64,000 nucleotides of DNA, from assembly GCA_946807835.1 (NCBI GenBank), contig OX327686.1, forward strand, positions 10,850,001-10,914,000, in the 5' to 3' direction. The position numbers were made by a program, and so were the translations under genes. The notes beneath the pieces were generated by a model. That model saw only the letters and a list, made by a program, of their open reading frames with translations. It was not told the DNA's origin and did no database searches. Each line of letters opens with the position of its first letter. Position 1 is the stretch's first letter. This DNA is from Ailanthus altissimus (Eukaryota > Streptophyta > Magnoliopsida > Sapindales > Simaroubaceae). Below, piece by piece: positions 25,076-40,000 of this stretch.

Positions 25076-28000
25076 ATGGCGGCTGGTGGATTTGTGAGCC
25101 GAGCTTTTGACTCGATGCTCAAAGAGTGTTCTGGCAAGAAGTTCCCTGATCTTCAGAAAGCTATTCAAACTTATTTAGGTCCGATCGAATTCTTCATTTC
25201 TCTTTTGCATTTACTCTAATCGTATCATTTTCTTATTAGTTTTACTTACATTTAATCATAAATGTAATATAATTCTGTTTGTTTAACTTTTTTTTTTAAA
25301 AATTATGTTACAATGTGCTTATTGATGTTAGATTCTGTTACGCCATCCATATTTTTTAGCTAGAGATAGAGAGAGCTGTTTTGTCTTTATTTTTTATTTA
25401 TTAAAAGTTGCAGTGTTAAAATTTTCGTGGCTCTTCTTATGTGCCTGTAAATTCTTGCATTGAGTTGCCTGTTCGCTGTATTGAGAGTTAAGTTGGTGCC
25501 ATTAAGTGAAACCCAAATCCAAATGAGAACTTTAAGTAGAAATATGAAGCAGAACTTATTAGTGATTACAGAGCTTATGGTCTCTTCTTGCATAAAATTG
25601 AAAACTTAGGTTTTAATGAAGAACTTGGTTTTGTTGTGGTCCTGGGTTCCAGTGCTTTAGTTCATGACTTTCAGATAGGATACTTGATTGGTTTGAGGTC
25701 ATTTGTCAAAAAATGGTTTGGAAATTGGTTGAAGTAAGTTAAATTTATGAAGAAGTTAGAATTTCTTAAATAATAGCCGGCTGAGGAATTTGGAGGTGTT
25801 TGGGAATGTGAAAAAGGAAAAAATGCAATTGGGATAAGGATTCCCAAATTGGGTAATTTTTAGGCAGATGGTAAGATCGGTGACATTTTGGTGGAGGAAA
25901 GAGCAATAATAAGAATAGAATTAAGGTTATTGTGTTTGGAGAGGAAATTCATTGGAGACGAAAAGCTAGTTACTCTTGTGGTTAAAAGATATAGATAGTA
26001 ATTTTGGGTTGTCATATAGAAAGGGGAATTAGAGAAGAAATGAAAACTTAATCAACAAATTAGACATTGGAAGATTGCATCATAGTTTTGAAATCGACAA
26101 AGACATGAAGAGGGAGGTTTTAGGGAAGCAATTAAGAGTGGAAGCCTGTTGTCGAAAGTAATGCTTATTGGTTAGAAAGGTCTTTTAAGGAAGGAGGATA
26201 CAAGAAACAATTCTTGAGGGGTTTGGCTACTAAATATGTCTGTAAGATTAGGACTTGAAACCTTCAAAAGAAAAGTGGAAATCTCTTATTGGAAACTTCA
26301 GCACAAGAGTTGAAACCCAAACTTGAAAACTCTAATGTGAAAACTAAAGCTTCTAATGCAAAAATTGAGACTCATTTTTACAGTAAGAATCCCACCTTTT
26401 GAGTGCTGTGAAGATAAATCTCTAGGACCAAATAGGTTTTTAATGGTTTTGTTCCAAGAATTTTGTGATATCATTGGTGTGTTTTCCATGAAGAACAGAG
26501 CTCAAAACGTTGGCAATCTATTTCTTCATGACTCTTCTTTCTTCAAGTTATGACTTAACCTCTTTTCTTCTACTTGGCTGAAATGGGTGATTTTGGTATC
26601 CTAAGTTTGTATGTTGAGAATTTTGCAATTGGGGAGGATGGAATAGGTTGTTGGACTGTCAAATTGTATTCTGATGGCAATCTCTTGTTGTTTGGCTGAA
26701 AAGAAATAGGGGAGTTTTGAGGATTATTGAGGGGATGAAACTGAGGGTTTCTTTTTGGATAAGGTTCTATTTTGAACATTTTAAGGGCCTTAGTGTCAAG
26801 TGATTTTTTATATTTTGTTTATTATTAATTCCAATTGCAATGTGGTAACTTTATGGTTTGTTTGCTGTTTTCAGTGTTTGGTTTATTTTTCTTTTGACAT
26901 TTTTATGAGGTTCAGAGGGCTTAATCCACTATATTTGGAACTCTCTCTTGTGATTCTCAATATGTACATTCTTGCTTCTTGTTGGAAGAAAAAAGAAAAT
27001 AGATTGGCCGTACTGAAACTTTATTGGTTGCAAGAAATACTCTCTTCCAACTGGTAGAATGTATACATATTATGTCATCAAAGAGGCAATATTGATTGGC
27101 AAGTCTGTGCATGTTTAGGACCATGATAAAGTGCAGGAAAGTAGGGTGAAAATTAGTTTTTGGCATTTAGTGGATCTTCAATATTATTTTTGTGAAATAA
27201 GTAATTGGCTGTCTTGAAGAGGATTTCTTTCTTGATTATTGACTTTGTACACAATGTTTGTGCAGCTTCCATTTGACCTACAATATTGTAGTGAATATGT
27301 ATTTATGATAGTTATTTTTTGTATGTAGAAGCTTCATTTATTACTCATAGGAAAACACTAGTCTTAACTTGGGTATTGATTTAACAATTTGACCCTTTTT
27401 GTCCTCAATATTTCTTTCGTTTTGCAATGAGGGCATTGTAGTATTTGAGTGATCCTTTCTTATTATTTTTTCTTAAGTTTGAGTTGGGTTTTCTATCTTC
27501 TCTCAATCACCTATGAATGTGCAAAGAGAGAGAGCATGTTTTTCTTAATTTGACTTGTCACTTTCCTTTTTGGTATTCCCTCGAGAAGGACGAAAGGAAG
27601 AAAAACCATTCTATTTTAAACGGTGGAATATTTTAGTCTAAATCTTTGGCTTGAATCATGAAAAATCCCTATATTGTCAGCATTTGTGGTGGTGTATTTA
27701 ATAGTCAAATGGCAGCATTTAATTGTCATCTCAACAATGCTCTAAACCATTGGACTAGAATGGTTCAGAGCTTTTGTCTCATTTTAAATCACAATAACTT
27801 GATATAATTTTAATTTGACCATTTAATCCTTATATGCTGTAGTTTCTTTTATTTTTTATATTTCTAAGATTTACGCTAGACAAGGGTAATATTTTTGTTA
27901 AAATGTTTCCCTTCCATCGATGGGCCATGTTCATTCTTTTCAGTATGGAATGATTGAATTCTATGGGTTTGGAGGGACAGTACATCTCTCCCTCTTTATC

Positions 28001-31000
28001 ATTTTTTCTTCAACAAAATAAGAATTGTCTCTCCTCCATCCCTTTTCTTTTCTCCATGTTTTTTCCCATATTAAGTGAAGTGTTAGCAGTATTTACTTTC
28101 TAATTTATTTTTAGAATCTAATGCTAACTTGAGATATTCTTTAGCACTTCTATTTGTTGGGGTTTCTAAGGCTATGCTGATTTGATTTGCTATGCACTCA
28201 TAGCTGGTTGCTATAATTTCTAGTATGTTTGCAGGAAAAGGGGATTTTCAGAATGAAGTGGTTGGATGTGGTGGGGGGGTGTTTGAACTTCATTTATCTT
28301 TTCTTTCCCTTTTACCAAATGTTGTATGGTTGACAATCTTTTTTTTTAGTATATTCTTTTTGTAAGATATTCACCCATTGCTTTTGTTCATTTATTTTTA
28401 TGTTTCTTCAGATAGTTCAAAAGAGGTGAAGCATTCTGCATCGAGTCAAACAAATCAAGCCACATCTTTGCCTGGAGATGGGAGGTCCTTATTTGCTGCT
28501 CCTTTTTATTAATCAATTTGATAATCTGATACTCTTTTTCCAACTAGAGTTATTAACAAAGATACTGGTTTATATACACATGTAATTTAGATTAGGATTC
28601 TTAGCATGAAATTAGCTCTGTTTCCTTCTGTCAGACCTTTGAGGCACCTGAATGAGTGTGTGAAATTATGAGAGAGATCACACAGTGATTGTGTCAAACT
28701 TTACCATTCTGTTCATGGTTTGTTATCAAATTCAACAGAACTGAATTGTCATATTGCTATTTTAGAATATGCTAGTGACTTGGTTATTGTTGAGTTAAGG
28801 TCCCGAGTGATGCTTCAAAAGCTAAATCTTTTGTATTTTGGGGTTTTCTTTTCATTGTAGTTCACCTGAAACTGATGGTAGAGCTGCAGAGAAAGGAACA
28901 GAACCAGTTCACTTACCTGCTGAGGAGACGGAACATGTGGGTAAGACAGCGAGTGTAAGTGGAAGTGTTGCCACTACCTTAGCAAATGCTGGCCACACCT
29001 TGGAAGGAGCTGAGGCAGAGCTTGTTCTGAATCCTCTTCGACTTGCATTTGAGACTAAGAACTTGAAGCTGCTGGAATCTGCTTTGGATTGTCTTCATGT
29101 ATGTGCTTTTTTTATTGTCAGACTTTTAGTATCTGTGCTTTTCTGGGAGTAGCCTGTTTGAGGTCCTTTGTAGGTTCAGGGAAGCCTGAGTCCTAGCCTT
29201 TCTCAGATGCCATTATATGTTTTCTACAATAGTACTCTCATGCTCTAGGGTTCTTTTTATTTTGTATATTATGCATGCATTACTGCATGGTAATTACTAA
29301 TATGGTTGTTTAAATTCTGAGTGCAGAAACTCATTGCATATGATCATTTAGAGGGAGATCCTGGTCTAGATGGTGGTAAAAATGTCCCACTCTTTACAGA
29401 CATTCTGAATATGGTTTGTGGTTGTGTTGATAATTCGTCTTCTGATAGGTATGCGTCTTTTTATGTTGATGATCTGTTTATTTTATACATGTTGCTTGGT
29501 TGGTCTATTCAAATTTGACATTTAATGTGCAGCACCATACTACAAGTGTTAAAGGTACTTCTTACTGCTGTCGCATCAACAAAGTTCAGAGGTATGTTTT
29601 TTGGGATAAAAATGCTGTTCTTTTGTATTTTACTTCTGCTTGTTATGTAGTTGGCAATTTATATATGTATCTTTCTTTATCAAAAAAAGTTTATTTATGT
29701 AGCTTCTATATGCTTCAGCATTCGGGAAGAGAACTTATTAATCAGCTAGAGCATAGAGCATCTAAAGACATGGGATGCTGGTATAAAAAACAAAATAGTA
29801 CTCTACAGGCATTTGCCATGGGGGATAACATTAGGGCCTTGTTTGGTATGTTGGATTGAATGGGATTGAATTGGATATGATTGGATGGAATTGGGCTATA
29901 TTTAATACTAGCTTGTATTTAGTGTGGTATAGGATGGATTAAATTGTATACATAATATTTACTAAGAATAATTAACTATTTAGATATTTATTCAACCATT
30001 AATTTAATTATTAATATTTCAATAATTTTTTAATTATAATTATACATTCTGTAGATAAACATTTTATATTAATTTTTATAATAATATAAAAATCTGTTGT
30101 TTTATATTATTATCAATTAAACTTTTGTGTTATTAATTATTCAAACCATGCAAATGCAAATTAAATAAATATGAATTTATATGAATTATTTATGATTTTT
30201 TTTTACTATGCATTTATGATGATTTAATTATATATTAATTTAAAGTTTCTGTTATAGTTTTTAATTAAATAAATAACAATTATTATATATTATATTATTA
30301 TTAAATATATTCACTATTTTTGTAAATATATTTTATTATTATTATTTTAACAATTAAATAATTTAATTTGAAATAGAATTTTTATTTATAAAATAACTTA
30401 TCACATGGGGTCCATGGGATGAGTTATTGTAGATGAGACCCATACTATTTATCCCAAGAGTATTTTATCCCGTCTTACCAACCTAGGATTGGACTAAAAT
30501 GTAGTCCAATTCTACCATTTTATCCAATAATAAGAGATAACTACTCCTGTGGCCATCTGTGAGATAAGTTATCTTATGAATAAAATCTATATTTTAAAAT
30601 TACAATTTAAATGATTTAATGAAAAGTAATAAAAATTAAATAAATTGTTGAAATATTTAATAAATAATACAAAGAGAACTACAAAGGAAAGTGGACAATT
30701 AATCCACTGGAAAAGAAAAAGAATAGATAGAAAACAGAGAACAACAAAGGCTAAACAAAAGAAATTAAGAACAGAATAAAAGAACAGAAACAAATTGGCC
30801 CAAAGGGAAGCCAAAAATGGACTCTATCCCAAAGATCTGAATCATTTTCTCCTCTGACATCTTCAAATATTCTTCTATTTCTTTCCTTCCAAATAACCAA
30901 AAAATGGTCATGATTGCACACTTCCTCAAAAGGAAAATCTGACTCAATAAACAATTTCGTGCAATGATCACTCTTTATTCTCCCCAAAAAGAAAATCAGA

Positions 31001-34000
31001 CTCAACAAACAATTGCAAACAATGATCTGGAAGAACCCAACAAATTTCTGCTTTCTCCATAGAACAGTGATGAACTATTTTTCATTTTTTACTTCGGGCT
31101 CTACCTGCTTGAATCTAGGAATCAATCAATCATTTTTATTTTTAGATGACTAGAGTCGTTAATTTATGCACTATAAATTTTCCATGTTTCAATACATATC
31201 ACAGTTTCCCATTGCACCAAAAAGAAAAAAGAAAAGAAGATTATTTATGAGTATATTTATTTAATAATGAATCTGATCCTACAAGTTACTTTTTAATACT
31301 TGATATGCTGAGAAATGTACAGACTCTCTCCCTCTCTCTGTCACAATTATTACATATTTTCTTTTAAATGCCTTCATTTTGTCGAAGTAATTCTCTTTAT
31401 GATGCCTATTTGGTGCAGTTCATGGGGAACCCTTGCTTGGAGTTATCAGAGTATGCTATAATATTGCTCTTAACAGGTAGTCCTTTATATTTTATTAAGG
31501 GTAAGATATATAAATCTGAAAAAGTACTTATCATTTGTAGTTTGGATGTGTAGCAAGAGCCCTATAAACCAAGCAACCTCAAAGGCAATGTTGACGCAGA
31601 TGGTCAGCATTGTGGTCAGAAGAATGGAGAACGATCAGGTTTAAATTTGAAGTTCTATCTTGAAAATTTTCTGTCTGTGTCTTTTTTATAAAAGGGGAAC
31701 ACTGCTTATTTGCTTTGATTAGAAAGTAACATTTGAGAGAATAGTCAGGTCTCGACCTTACCTACATCTTCTGGGCATACTGAGGCTTCTTCAGCTGATA
31801 ATTCAAGCCACACAATCGAGGAACCTACCTTGAGAGACCAAAATGAAGAAATGACTTTAGGAGATGCATTGACCCAGGAGAAAGACGTATCTCTTGCCTC
31901 GGTTGAGGAACTTCATAATCTTGCAGGTGGTGCTGATATCAAGGTGTGTGTATTTACTTTTTGAATATTAATTTATTTTTTGCTGTAGACACAGTAAATC
32001 TTTTTTTTTCTCCTCCAATAGTGAAGTATATTTCCAATCAACCATGAATGACTAATTCTATCCAGAAAGATCTTTCTTTCTTTCTTCTTTTGTTCTCTTT
32101 TGGATAGTCTGTATTGGTCATGAGTCGTCACTTATATATATATATTGCACAGGGTTTGGAGGCCGTTCTTGACAAAGCGGTGCATCTTGAAGATGGTAAG
32201 AAGATCACAAGGTATAAGCATGATGTAATTAGATACTGCTTTTAAGTATTTCTTGGTCAGAAGGATATTATTTTATTTTCATTTTATTTGATGCTTGGTG
32301 CTTTACCTGTTAATACCTCTTAGAGGGATCGACCTGGAGAGCATGAGTATTGGACAGCGGGATGCTTTACTAGTATTTCGCACCCTCTGCAAGGTTGGTT
32401 TTTTTGGGTATCATTCACATTGTTTTTCGGATTTCTGTGCCTCCTTTGTGATTTCCTTTACATACTGTCTGCAGATGGGGATGAAGGAAGATAATGATGA
32501 AGTCACAACCAAAACGCGTATTTTGTCTCTTGAGCTTCTGCAGGTTAATGATGTGAATTTATTGGTGCTTTGATTTGCCTGCTTCTGTTAGTAGACTCTT
32601 TGCACAATGCAATTAGCTTTATCCAAACAACTTGTCATCTGCTCGAATAAATATTTTATTTTACTTTTTTTAGAAAGCTTTAATTATGGTCTTCTTTCTT
32701 TCTGTTGGCCAACATATTTTATAATCCTTGTTGTGCTTGAGAATTGGAATTCAAGGAGGTTTGAAAAGATAGAAGGCAAGGAAACCCTTAAGAACTTTAA
32801 TATTACAAAAAATGGTTGCATCATAATATTGGATTGTATATGAACATTATCATTGCAAAAGAAAACTATCATAAAGTTGCATTGTATATGAATTTATTTG
32901 TTTTTCTGGAAAATATTTTCTATGATAATATACTTTCCTATGCGAATTGAGTTATTTCCTTGAAAGTTTCATGTGACTAGCCTAAATATTTAACCGGTGT
33001 CGTAAAATATCTCCTACTCAATGTGAGGGAGGGACAAGATGGAATCTTCTAAACTTAACTTCCTCAAGGACCATTTTAGTATTGATGTGGCTGGAGCATT
33101 TCAAAGATAATGATTTTCAATTTGGTGAAGCAGGGTTTGCTGGAAGGAGTTAGCCATTCATTTACAAAGAACTTCCATTTCATTGACTCAGTAAAAGCAT
33201 ATCTTTCATATGCTTTGTTGAGGGCTTCAGTTTCACAATCCCCGGTCATATTTCAGGTTTGCTTACATCAATTTTTTTCTCTTTTGTTCGTAGTGTTCGA
33301 CAATTCCCTGTTGTGTAAGTTTCTTTTTGATCATGTATTTTTTGTTGGCAGTATGCAACTGGAATTTTTTCGGTGCTTTTATTGCGATTCAGGGAAAGTC
33401 TGAAGGTATGATTTTTCCAGATCGTTATAGCTAACCTCTTTTTGATATCACTGTTTGATTTGATATAAATCTTTGTTTTTTATGCCTTTTTTCCCCAGGG
33501 TGAGATTGGTGTCTTCTTTCCCTTGATAGTTTTACGGTCATTGGATGGCTCTGACATCAACCAGAAAACAAGTGTACTTCGGTGTGATATTCTTTCTGAT
33601 CTATTAAATAGTGAATAATTATGAACATTTGGCTGTCCGGTTTCATTGTTTACTTTGTATACCTATGTGTGTGTCTGTACACAAACGAGTGGTTCAGATT
33701 TTCTTCTCTTTTATCTCCTGATCAATTGTAGTTTGGCAGGATGCTTGAGAAAGTTTGTAAAGATCCTCAGATGCTTGTTGATGTGTATGTGAACTATGAT
33801 TGTGATCTTGAGGCACCAAACTTGTTTGAACGCATGGTAGTCTCTTGTGTTATGCAACTATATATTTTCTTCTATTTGAAGCTCTTTGTCATACTTATAA
33901 TGCAATTATATTGTCTTAATATGTAGGTTACCACCTTATCAAAAATAGCTCACGGGACACAAAATGCAGATCCAAACTCTGCTGTTGCATCCCAGACTGC

Positions 34001-37000
34001 TTCTATTAGAGGTTCATCACTACAGGTAGGTTTTGTGTTGCCTATCTCCTAGAAATCAGATAGTAAGTGAGTCCGTGGGTGCATGTGTTCGCATGTCTTC
34101 ACATTTTTTATATCAACAGAAAGTGCTGGATAAGCATTACTTTATCTGTGTACATTTGTAGTGCCTTGTGAATGTACTTAAATCTCTGGTTGATTGGGAG
34201 AAGTCACGAAGAGAATCTGAAAAGAAAAGTAAAAGCAGTAAGTCTGTTGCAGAAGAAATTAGTGGTGAAGAATCTCTTGAGATGAAAAGCAGGGATGACG
34301 TGTCAGATAACTTTGAAAAGGCAAAGGCTCATAAATCTACCATAGAGGCTGCCATCTCTGAGGTAATTGATTAGGTGTTTTGTGACAACTTAAAATGCCA
34401 GCATATAATTCTCATACTCTATCTTGGACTTTATTTTACATTTTGTCCTTGTTTAAAGCTCGAACTGTTGTCAGGACTTATAAATTCAGTTGCTTTGCAG
34501 TTTAACCGGAAACCTGGAAAGGGCGTGGAGTTTCTGATATCAAATAAGTTGGTGGAAAATAATCCTACTTCTGTTGCCCACTTTCTAAGAAATACTGCCA
34601 ATTTGGACAAGGTAGAATGACTAATCTAAGCTCAATTTCGTTGTTGTCATGGCATTGTGTAAGTTTGTTTTTTTTGGGGTTTTTCAGGCCATGATTGGTG
34701 ATTATTTGGGTCAACATGAGGAGTTTCCCCTTTCTGTCATGCATGCTTATGTAGATTCAATAAAGTTCTCTGGGATGAAGTTTGACACTGCAATTCGTGA
34801 ATTTCTTAAAGGATTCCGACTTCCTGGAGAAGCTCAAAAGATAGATCGCATAATGGAAAAGTTTGCAGAACGGTATGAGGGTGCAGCGTGTGTGTGTGTC
34901 TCTATGGTGGGTGCATGTGTTAGTGTTGCAAATTCTTTTACTCAAGATTTCAGTTGAATTTAGTCTTTGTAGTTCTTGAATGTAGGATTTGTGGCATTAA
35001 TCTATCTCCACCACACATTAGTCCATTTATATTTTAGCTTTTTTCCTTTTTTGGATAGGAAACATGTAACATTTTATTGAAGAAATAAAGGAAAAAGGAT
35101 TACAATATTGAACCAGAGGTTGACTAAACTAAAACCTACCCTACTGTGCACAATTATATCCCTGTAAACAGTACGCCCTGAAAACATGAAATGGAACAAG
35201 AAATGAAAAGTGCTAAACAAGCAAAATTAACCCCAGGACTATATCCCATCAAGCTGGGCGATAAAGAACAGAGAAGCTTGAAAATCCTTTGAAACCGAGG
35301 CCATAGAGAAGTAAAGAAACAGATTGTGTCAGACAGCCCATTGATAATCTTCTTCCTTTACTTCTTCAATTTCTATTTAAACTTTCATCTCCCCTTAGAG
35401 CCTCAAATCCTAGTATTGAGATTTTCTTCCTAGGCTTGGTTTAAGCCCTTGAGAGTCAAAAATATGGGTGCCATCTATACATTGTCCTAAGAATATATTA
35501 TGCATGAAAGGCCTATAATTTAAATCCCATTTCATGTGTCAATTTGTGTATAATCTATTTCCTGAAATTAATATGATATCCTTGTTTCTATTACAACAAA
35601 AAAAAAAAAAAAAAGGAAAAAATCCAATTATGTGTGGTCTGTATTTACATTTCTAATACTTATTCTCACAGCTAGATGCTGCTGTTATTGCCTATATTGT
35701 CTATATTAGGACAGCATTGAAGCTTAGATTTAGGGCTTACCATTCGTGACAATTGTCAGGGGAATTTACATAGATATAGGAGATAGATTCGCATCTGTTG
35801 ATGCTATCTGCTATTGTTTTATAGATTTGCATCTGTTGATGTTGTCTGCTATTGTTTTATTTCAAGAATATCAACTAAACCCCTCTTCTGCCCTGGTGTG
35901 AGTAGGATTTGAACCTCATACGTCTTGTACCAACCCAAGAGATTTTATTAGTTGAAACATCACCCACTAGCAACTTTTTAGAGAGTTATTGGTTTTTAAA
36001 CTCTGCTAGTGCATATGCTTCGTGTTTGATTCTGTGATTGGGTTCTACAGAATGAAATATAGCGAGTGTTTTTCTGTGAAAGTCCTTTGGCTTATTTTCA
36101 TGAATTTTCTAAAATCATTTTTATCACGTTGATTTTTTTTTTTGGCTAAGTTGCACGGTGAAAGTAAATATTTTGCAGGCATCAAACATAGTACACAGAC
36201 CTATACCTTTCTGTATTGCTCACTGATGATTTAATCTTTGTATGTTGTGCCTCTGGCAGATATTGTGCAGATAACCCAGGTCTTTTCAAGAATGCAGATA
36301 CTGCTTATGTTCTTGCATATTCAGTTATAATGTTAAACACCGACGCGCATAACACAATGGTCTGGCCTAAAATGTCAAAGTCTGATTTTGTACGCATGAA
36401 TGTTGTGAATGATGCTGAAGAGTGTGCCCCTACAGAACTCCTGGAGGAGATCTATGATTCTATTGTTAAAGAAGAGATAAAAATGAAAGATGATATTGCT
36501 AAAAGCAGCAGACAAAAGCCAGAAGTTGAAGAAAGAGGTGGCCTTGTTAGTATTCTCAATCTGGCTCTTCCGAAACGGACATCATCAACTGATAACAAGG
36601 CTGAGAGTGAAGCCATCATTAAGCAAACACAGGCTATATTTCGGAATCAAGGAGCAAAAAGAGGAGTTTTCTATACTTCACAGCGGATTGAACTAGTAAG
36701 ACCAATGGTTGAGGCTGTAGGATGGCCTTTGCTCGCCACCTTCTCTGTTACAATGGAGGAAGGTGAAAATAAACCAAGGGTGGTTCTATGTATGGAAGGA
36801 TTTAAAGCAGGGATACATATTACACATGTTCTTGGAATGGATACCATGCGCTATGCTTTTTTAACATCTCTCGTCAGGTAGAGCAGCATGATCTTTTTTA
36901 TAAAAAGAGCACTTCTCTTATTATATTTTGTACTGGCAACTTGTTAAGTGACGATTAATTTTAGCTCATTAAAATGCTGTCTGATGTGCTTTTAATCACG

Positions 37001-40000
37001 AGGACAATCTTGTAAGCATGATGATTGTGATTATTTTTGTTTTAATTCTTCATTTCAGATTTACTTTCTTGCATGCTCCCAAGGAAATGCGTAGTAAAAA
37101 TGTGGAAGCATTGCGGACTTTGTTGGTACTATGTGACAAAGAGCCTGACTCACTTCAAGATACATGGAATGCAGTTTTGGAATGTGTTTCTCGGCTTGAA
37201 TTCATCACTTCAACTCCATCTATTACTGCAACTGTTATGCTTGGATCAAACCAGATCTCCAGGGATGCTGTTGTTCAATCTCTAAAAGAGTTAGCTGGGA
37301 AACCTGCTGAACAAGTTTTCATGAATAGTGTGAAGTTGCCTAGTGATTCGGCAGTGGAGTTCTTTAATGCTCTGTGTGGTGTATCAGCTGAAGAATTAAG
37401 GCAAACTCCAGCTCGTGTCTTCAGCTTGCAAAAACTTGTTGAGATCAGCTATTACAATATGGATCGTATACGGATGGTACTTCCTTCATTTACTGACACC
37501 ACTGTCTTCTTTTTGGGCTAGTTTGAATAAATAATTTCTTAGCCGAGCCATTAATGCATTTTGGTTAGTTGGCCTCTGCAGTTAATTGCAGCGGGCACCT
37601 AGACAAGTATTTTGAGAATTTTAATAGAAAGTGGTAGTAAGACTTTTGTTATCATACCTAGCACAAAGAAGAAAAGGTAGGAAGATTTAAGATATTGCTT
37701 TTTGTGATGCATATACTAGAGGTTACTCTTCAATAATTTAACATGCCTTCAAATTTTTTAAAAGTGAACTTAAGTGAGAATTAAATGGAAAAAGGAGATA
37801 AATAAACAAATAAAGATGAAGAAGATAGAAACATTGACCTCTTATCTTTACAAATTATGATGAAAATAGGAACATTGCCCTGTTATGTTTATAATTATGT
37901 AATAATTGTTTAGTTAGATTTTTTTCTTTGTAGGAATTTTATAAAAAGTTTTTTATTCATTGTATTATCTTTGAGCTCTTGAAACCGTTGACAATATTCT
38001 CTGTTTTCTCAGAACAATTTGGGAATTCACTTTAAAGTTGTTCTGGTGTATAGTTCTGTATTTAATCTACTAAGTGTAAAGAATAGAGAAAGAAGAATAC
38101 TTGTTTATTGATAATAAGAAAAATACATCATTATATAGGTGAAGCTATGTATCCTATTTGGAAGGTCAATTAGTCTTATTTGAAAGGTTATCAATCTATT
38201 TCCTATTCTATGATATTGACCATATTTATACACAAAATACTATATACATTTCAACACTCCCCCTCAAGCTGGAGCATATAAATCATATGCGCCAAACTTG
38301 TAACAAATAAAATCAATTCGAGGACCCCTGAGAGATTTAGTGAGAATGTCTGCTAGCTAGTTGTTTGAGCAAACATGACTTGTGGAAACACAGCCGGACA
38401 AAATCTTCTCTCGAATAAAGTGAATCAATTTCTATATGTTTAGTCTTTTTATGAAATACCGGGTCGGATGAAATGTGAAGTGCAGCTTAATTATCACAAA
38501 GTCGCTTCATTTGTGATATGTCTGCAAATTTCAGTTCTTGAATCAATTATTTCAACCATACAAGCTCACACGTTGTTAAGGCCATGGCACGATATTCTGC
38601 TTCTGCGGTTGACTTGACAACAACTTCTTGCTTCTTACTTTTCCATGATACAAGGTTTCCTCCAATAAGAACACAATACCCAATAGTAGAACGTCTATCT
38701 GATGGAGAACTTGCCTAATCAGCATTTGAATATTCAACTACCTGTGTATGACCCTTATTCTCATATAGCAAACCTTTTCCTGGTGCACCCTTGATATACC
38801 GTAAGATTCGGATAACTGCATCTTAATGACTATCACATGGAGACTATAGAAACTGAATGAAAGAATAGGAAATATCAGGCCGTGTGATAGTGAGATAATT
38901 AAGCTTACTAACTAGTCTTCGATATCTCCCAGAATTTACAAGAGACTCCCCTTGTCCAGGTAGAAATTTAATATTAGGATCCATAGGAGAATCTATAAGT
39001 CTGCAATCTAACATCCTTGTTTCTTCTAGAATATCCAGTGCATATTTTCTTTGAGAGATAAAAATTCTAGACTTAGATTAAGCAACCTCTATACTAAGAA
39101 AATCTCTGAGCAATCCCAAATCTTTAGTCTAAAAATGTCGAAACAAGTGATTCTTTAACTGTTTAATACCGTCCAGATAATCTCTTGTAATGACAATATC
39201 ATCAACATAGACTACCAGATATATACATTGGCCCTGTGGTGTATGTCGATAGAAAACAGAATGATCAGATTCACTTCGAATCATGCCAAACTCCTGAATA
39301 ACAGTACTAAAACGGTGAAATCAGGTACAAGGAGATTGTTTCAAACCATACAAGGAGTGACGAAGTTTACATACCAAACCAAACTCCCCCTGAGCAACAA
39401 ATCTAGGTGGTTGTTCCATATATATTTCTTCCTGAAGCTCACCACGAAAAAAAACATTTTTGATATCAAGTTGGTGCAAAGACCATTGACGAATAGCAAT
39501 CATAGACAAGAACAACCGAACATATGACATTTTAGCCACTGGAGAGAAAGTCTCATAATAATCCTAGCCATAAGTCTGAGTATATTCTTTTGCAACCAAC
39601 CGAGCTTTCAATCTGTCCACCTGACCATTAGGTCCAACTTTGACCGTGTACACTCATCGACAACCAACCGTGGAGTGTCCTGGCGGTAACTAAACCAATT
39701 CCCATGTACCAATAGTATGCAAAGCAGCCATTTCCTCAACCATTGCTTGACGTTAGCCAGGGTGTGAAAGAGTCTCACGAAGTATTTTAGGAACAAAGAC
39801 AGAAGATAAAGTAGGCACAAAGGTATAATATGAAGAAGATAATCGATGATAACTAAGAAAGTTATATATAAGATGAGGGTTGCGAGTGGAACGTATACCT
39901 TTACGACTAGCAATTGGAAATTGGTCAGTAGGTGGCAGGACTTCAGTAGGAGAGAAATCTGAAGTAGGAAGTGAGTTAATGGGAACCTCAAAAGCTTCAG

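Noticed and set aside
26298..27166. Several open frames on both strands in BIG5 intron 1
   Set aside because: They overlap each other on opposite strands, have no recognisable domain and sit in an intron between well-supported exons.
34649..34957. 102-codon frame covering part of the Sec7 region as a separate gene
   Set aside because: It contains BIG5 exon 19 read through into the intron; the exon is bounded by a clear acceptor at 34687 and donor at 34873.
35598..35616. Poly-A run in intron 19 as a processed-gene tail
   Set aside because: No retrocopied gene lies upstream; it is more simply a LINE-associated or slippage-derived A run.
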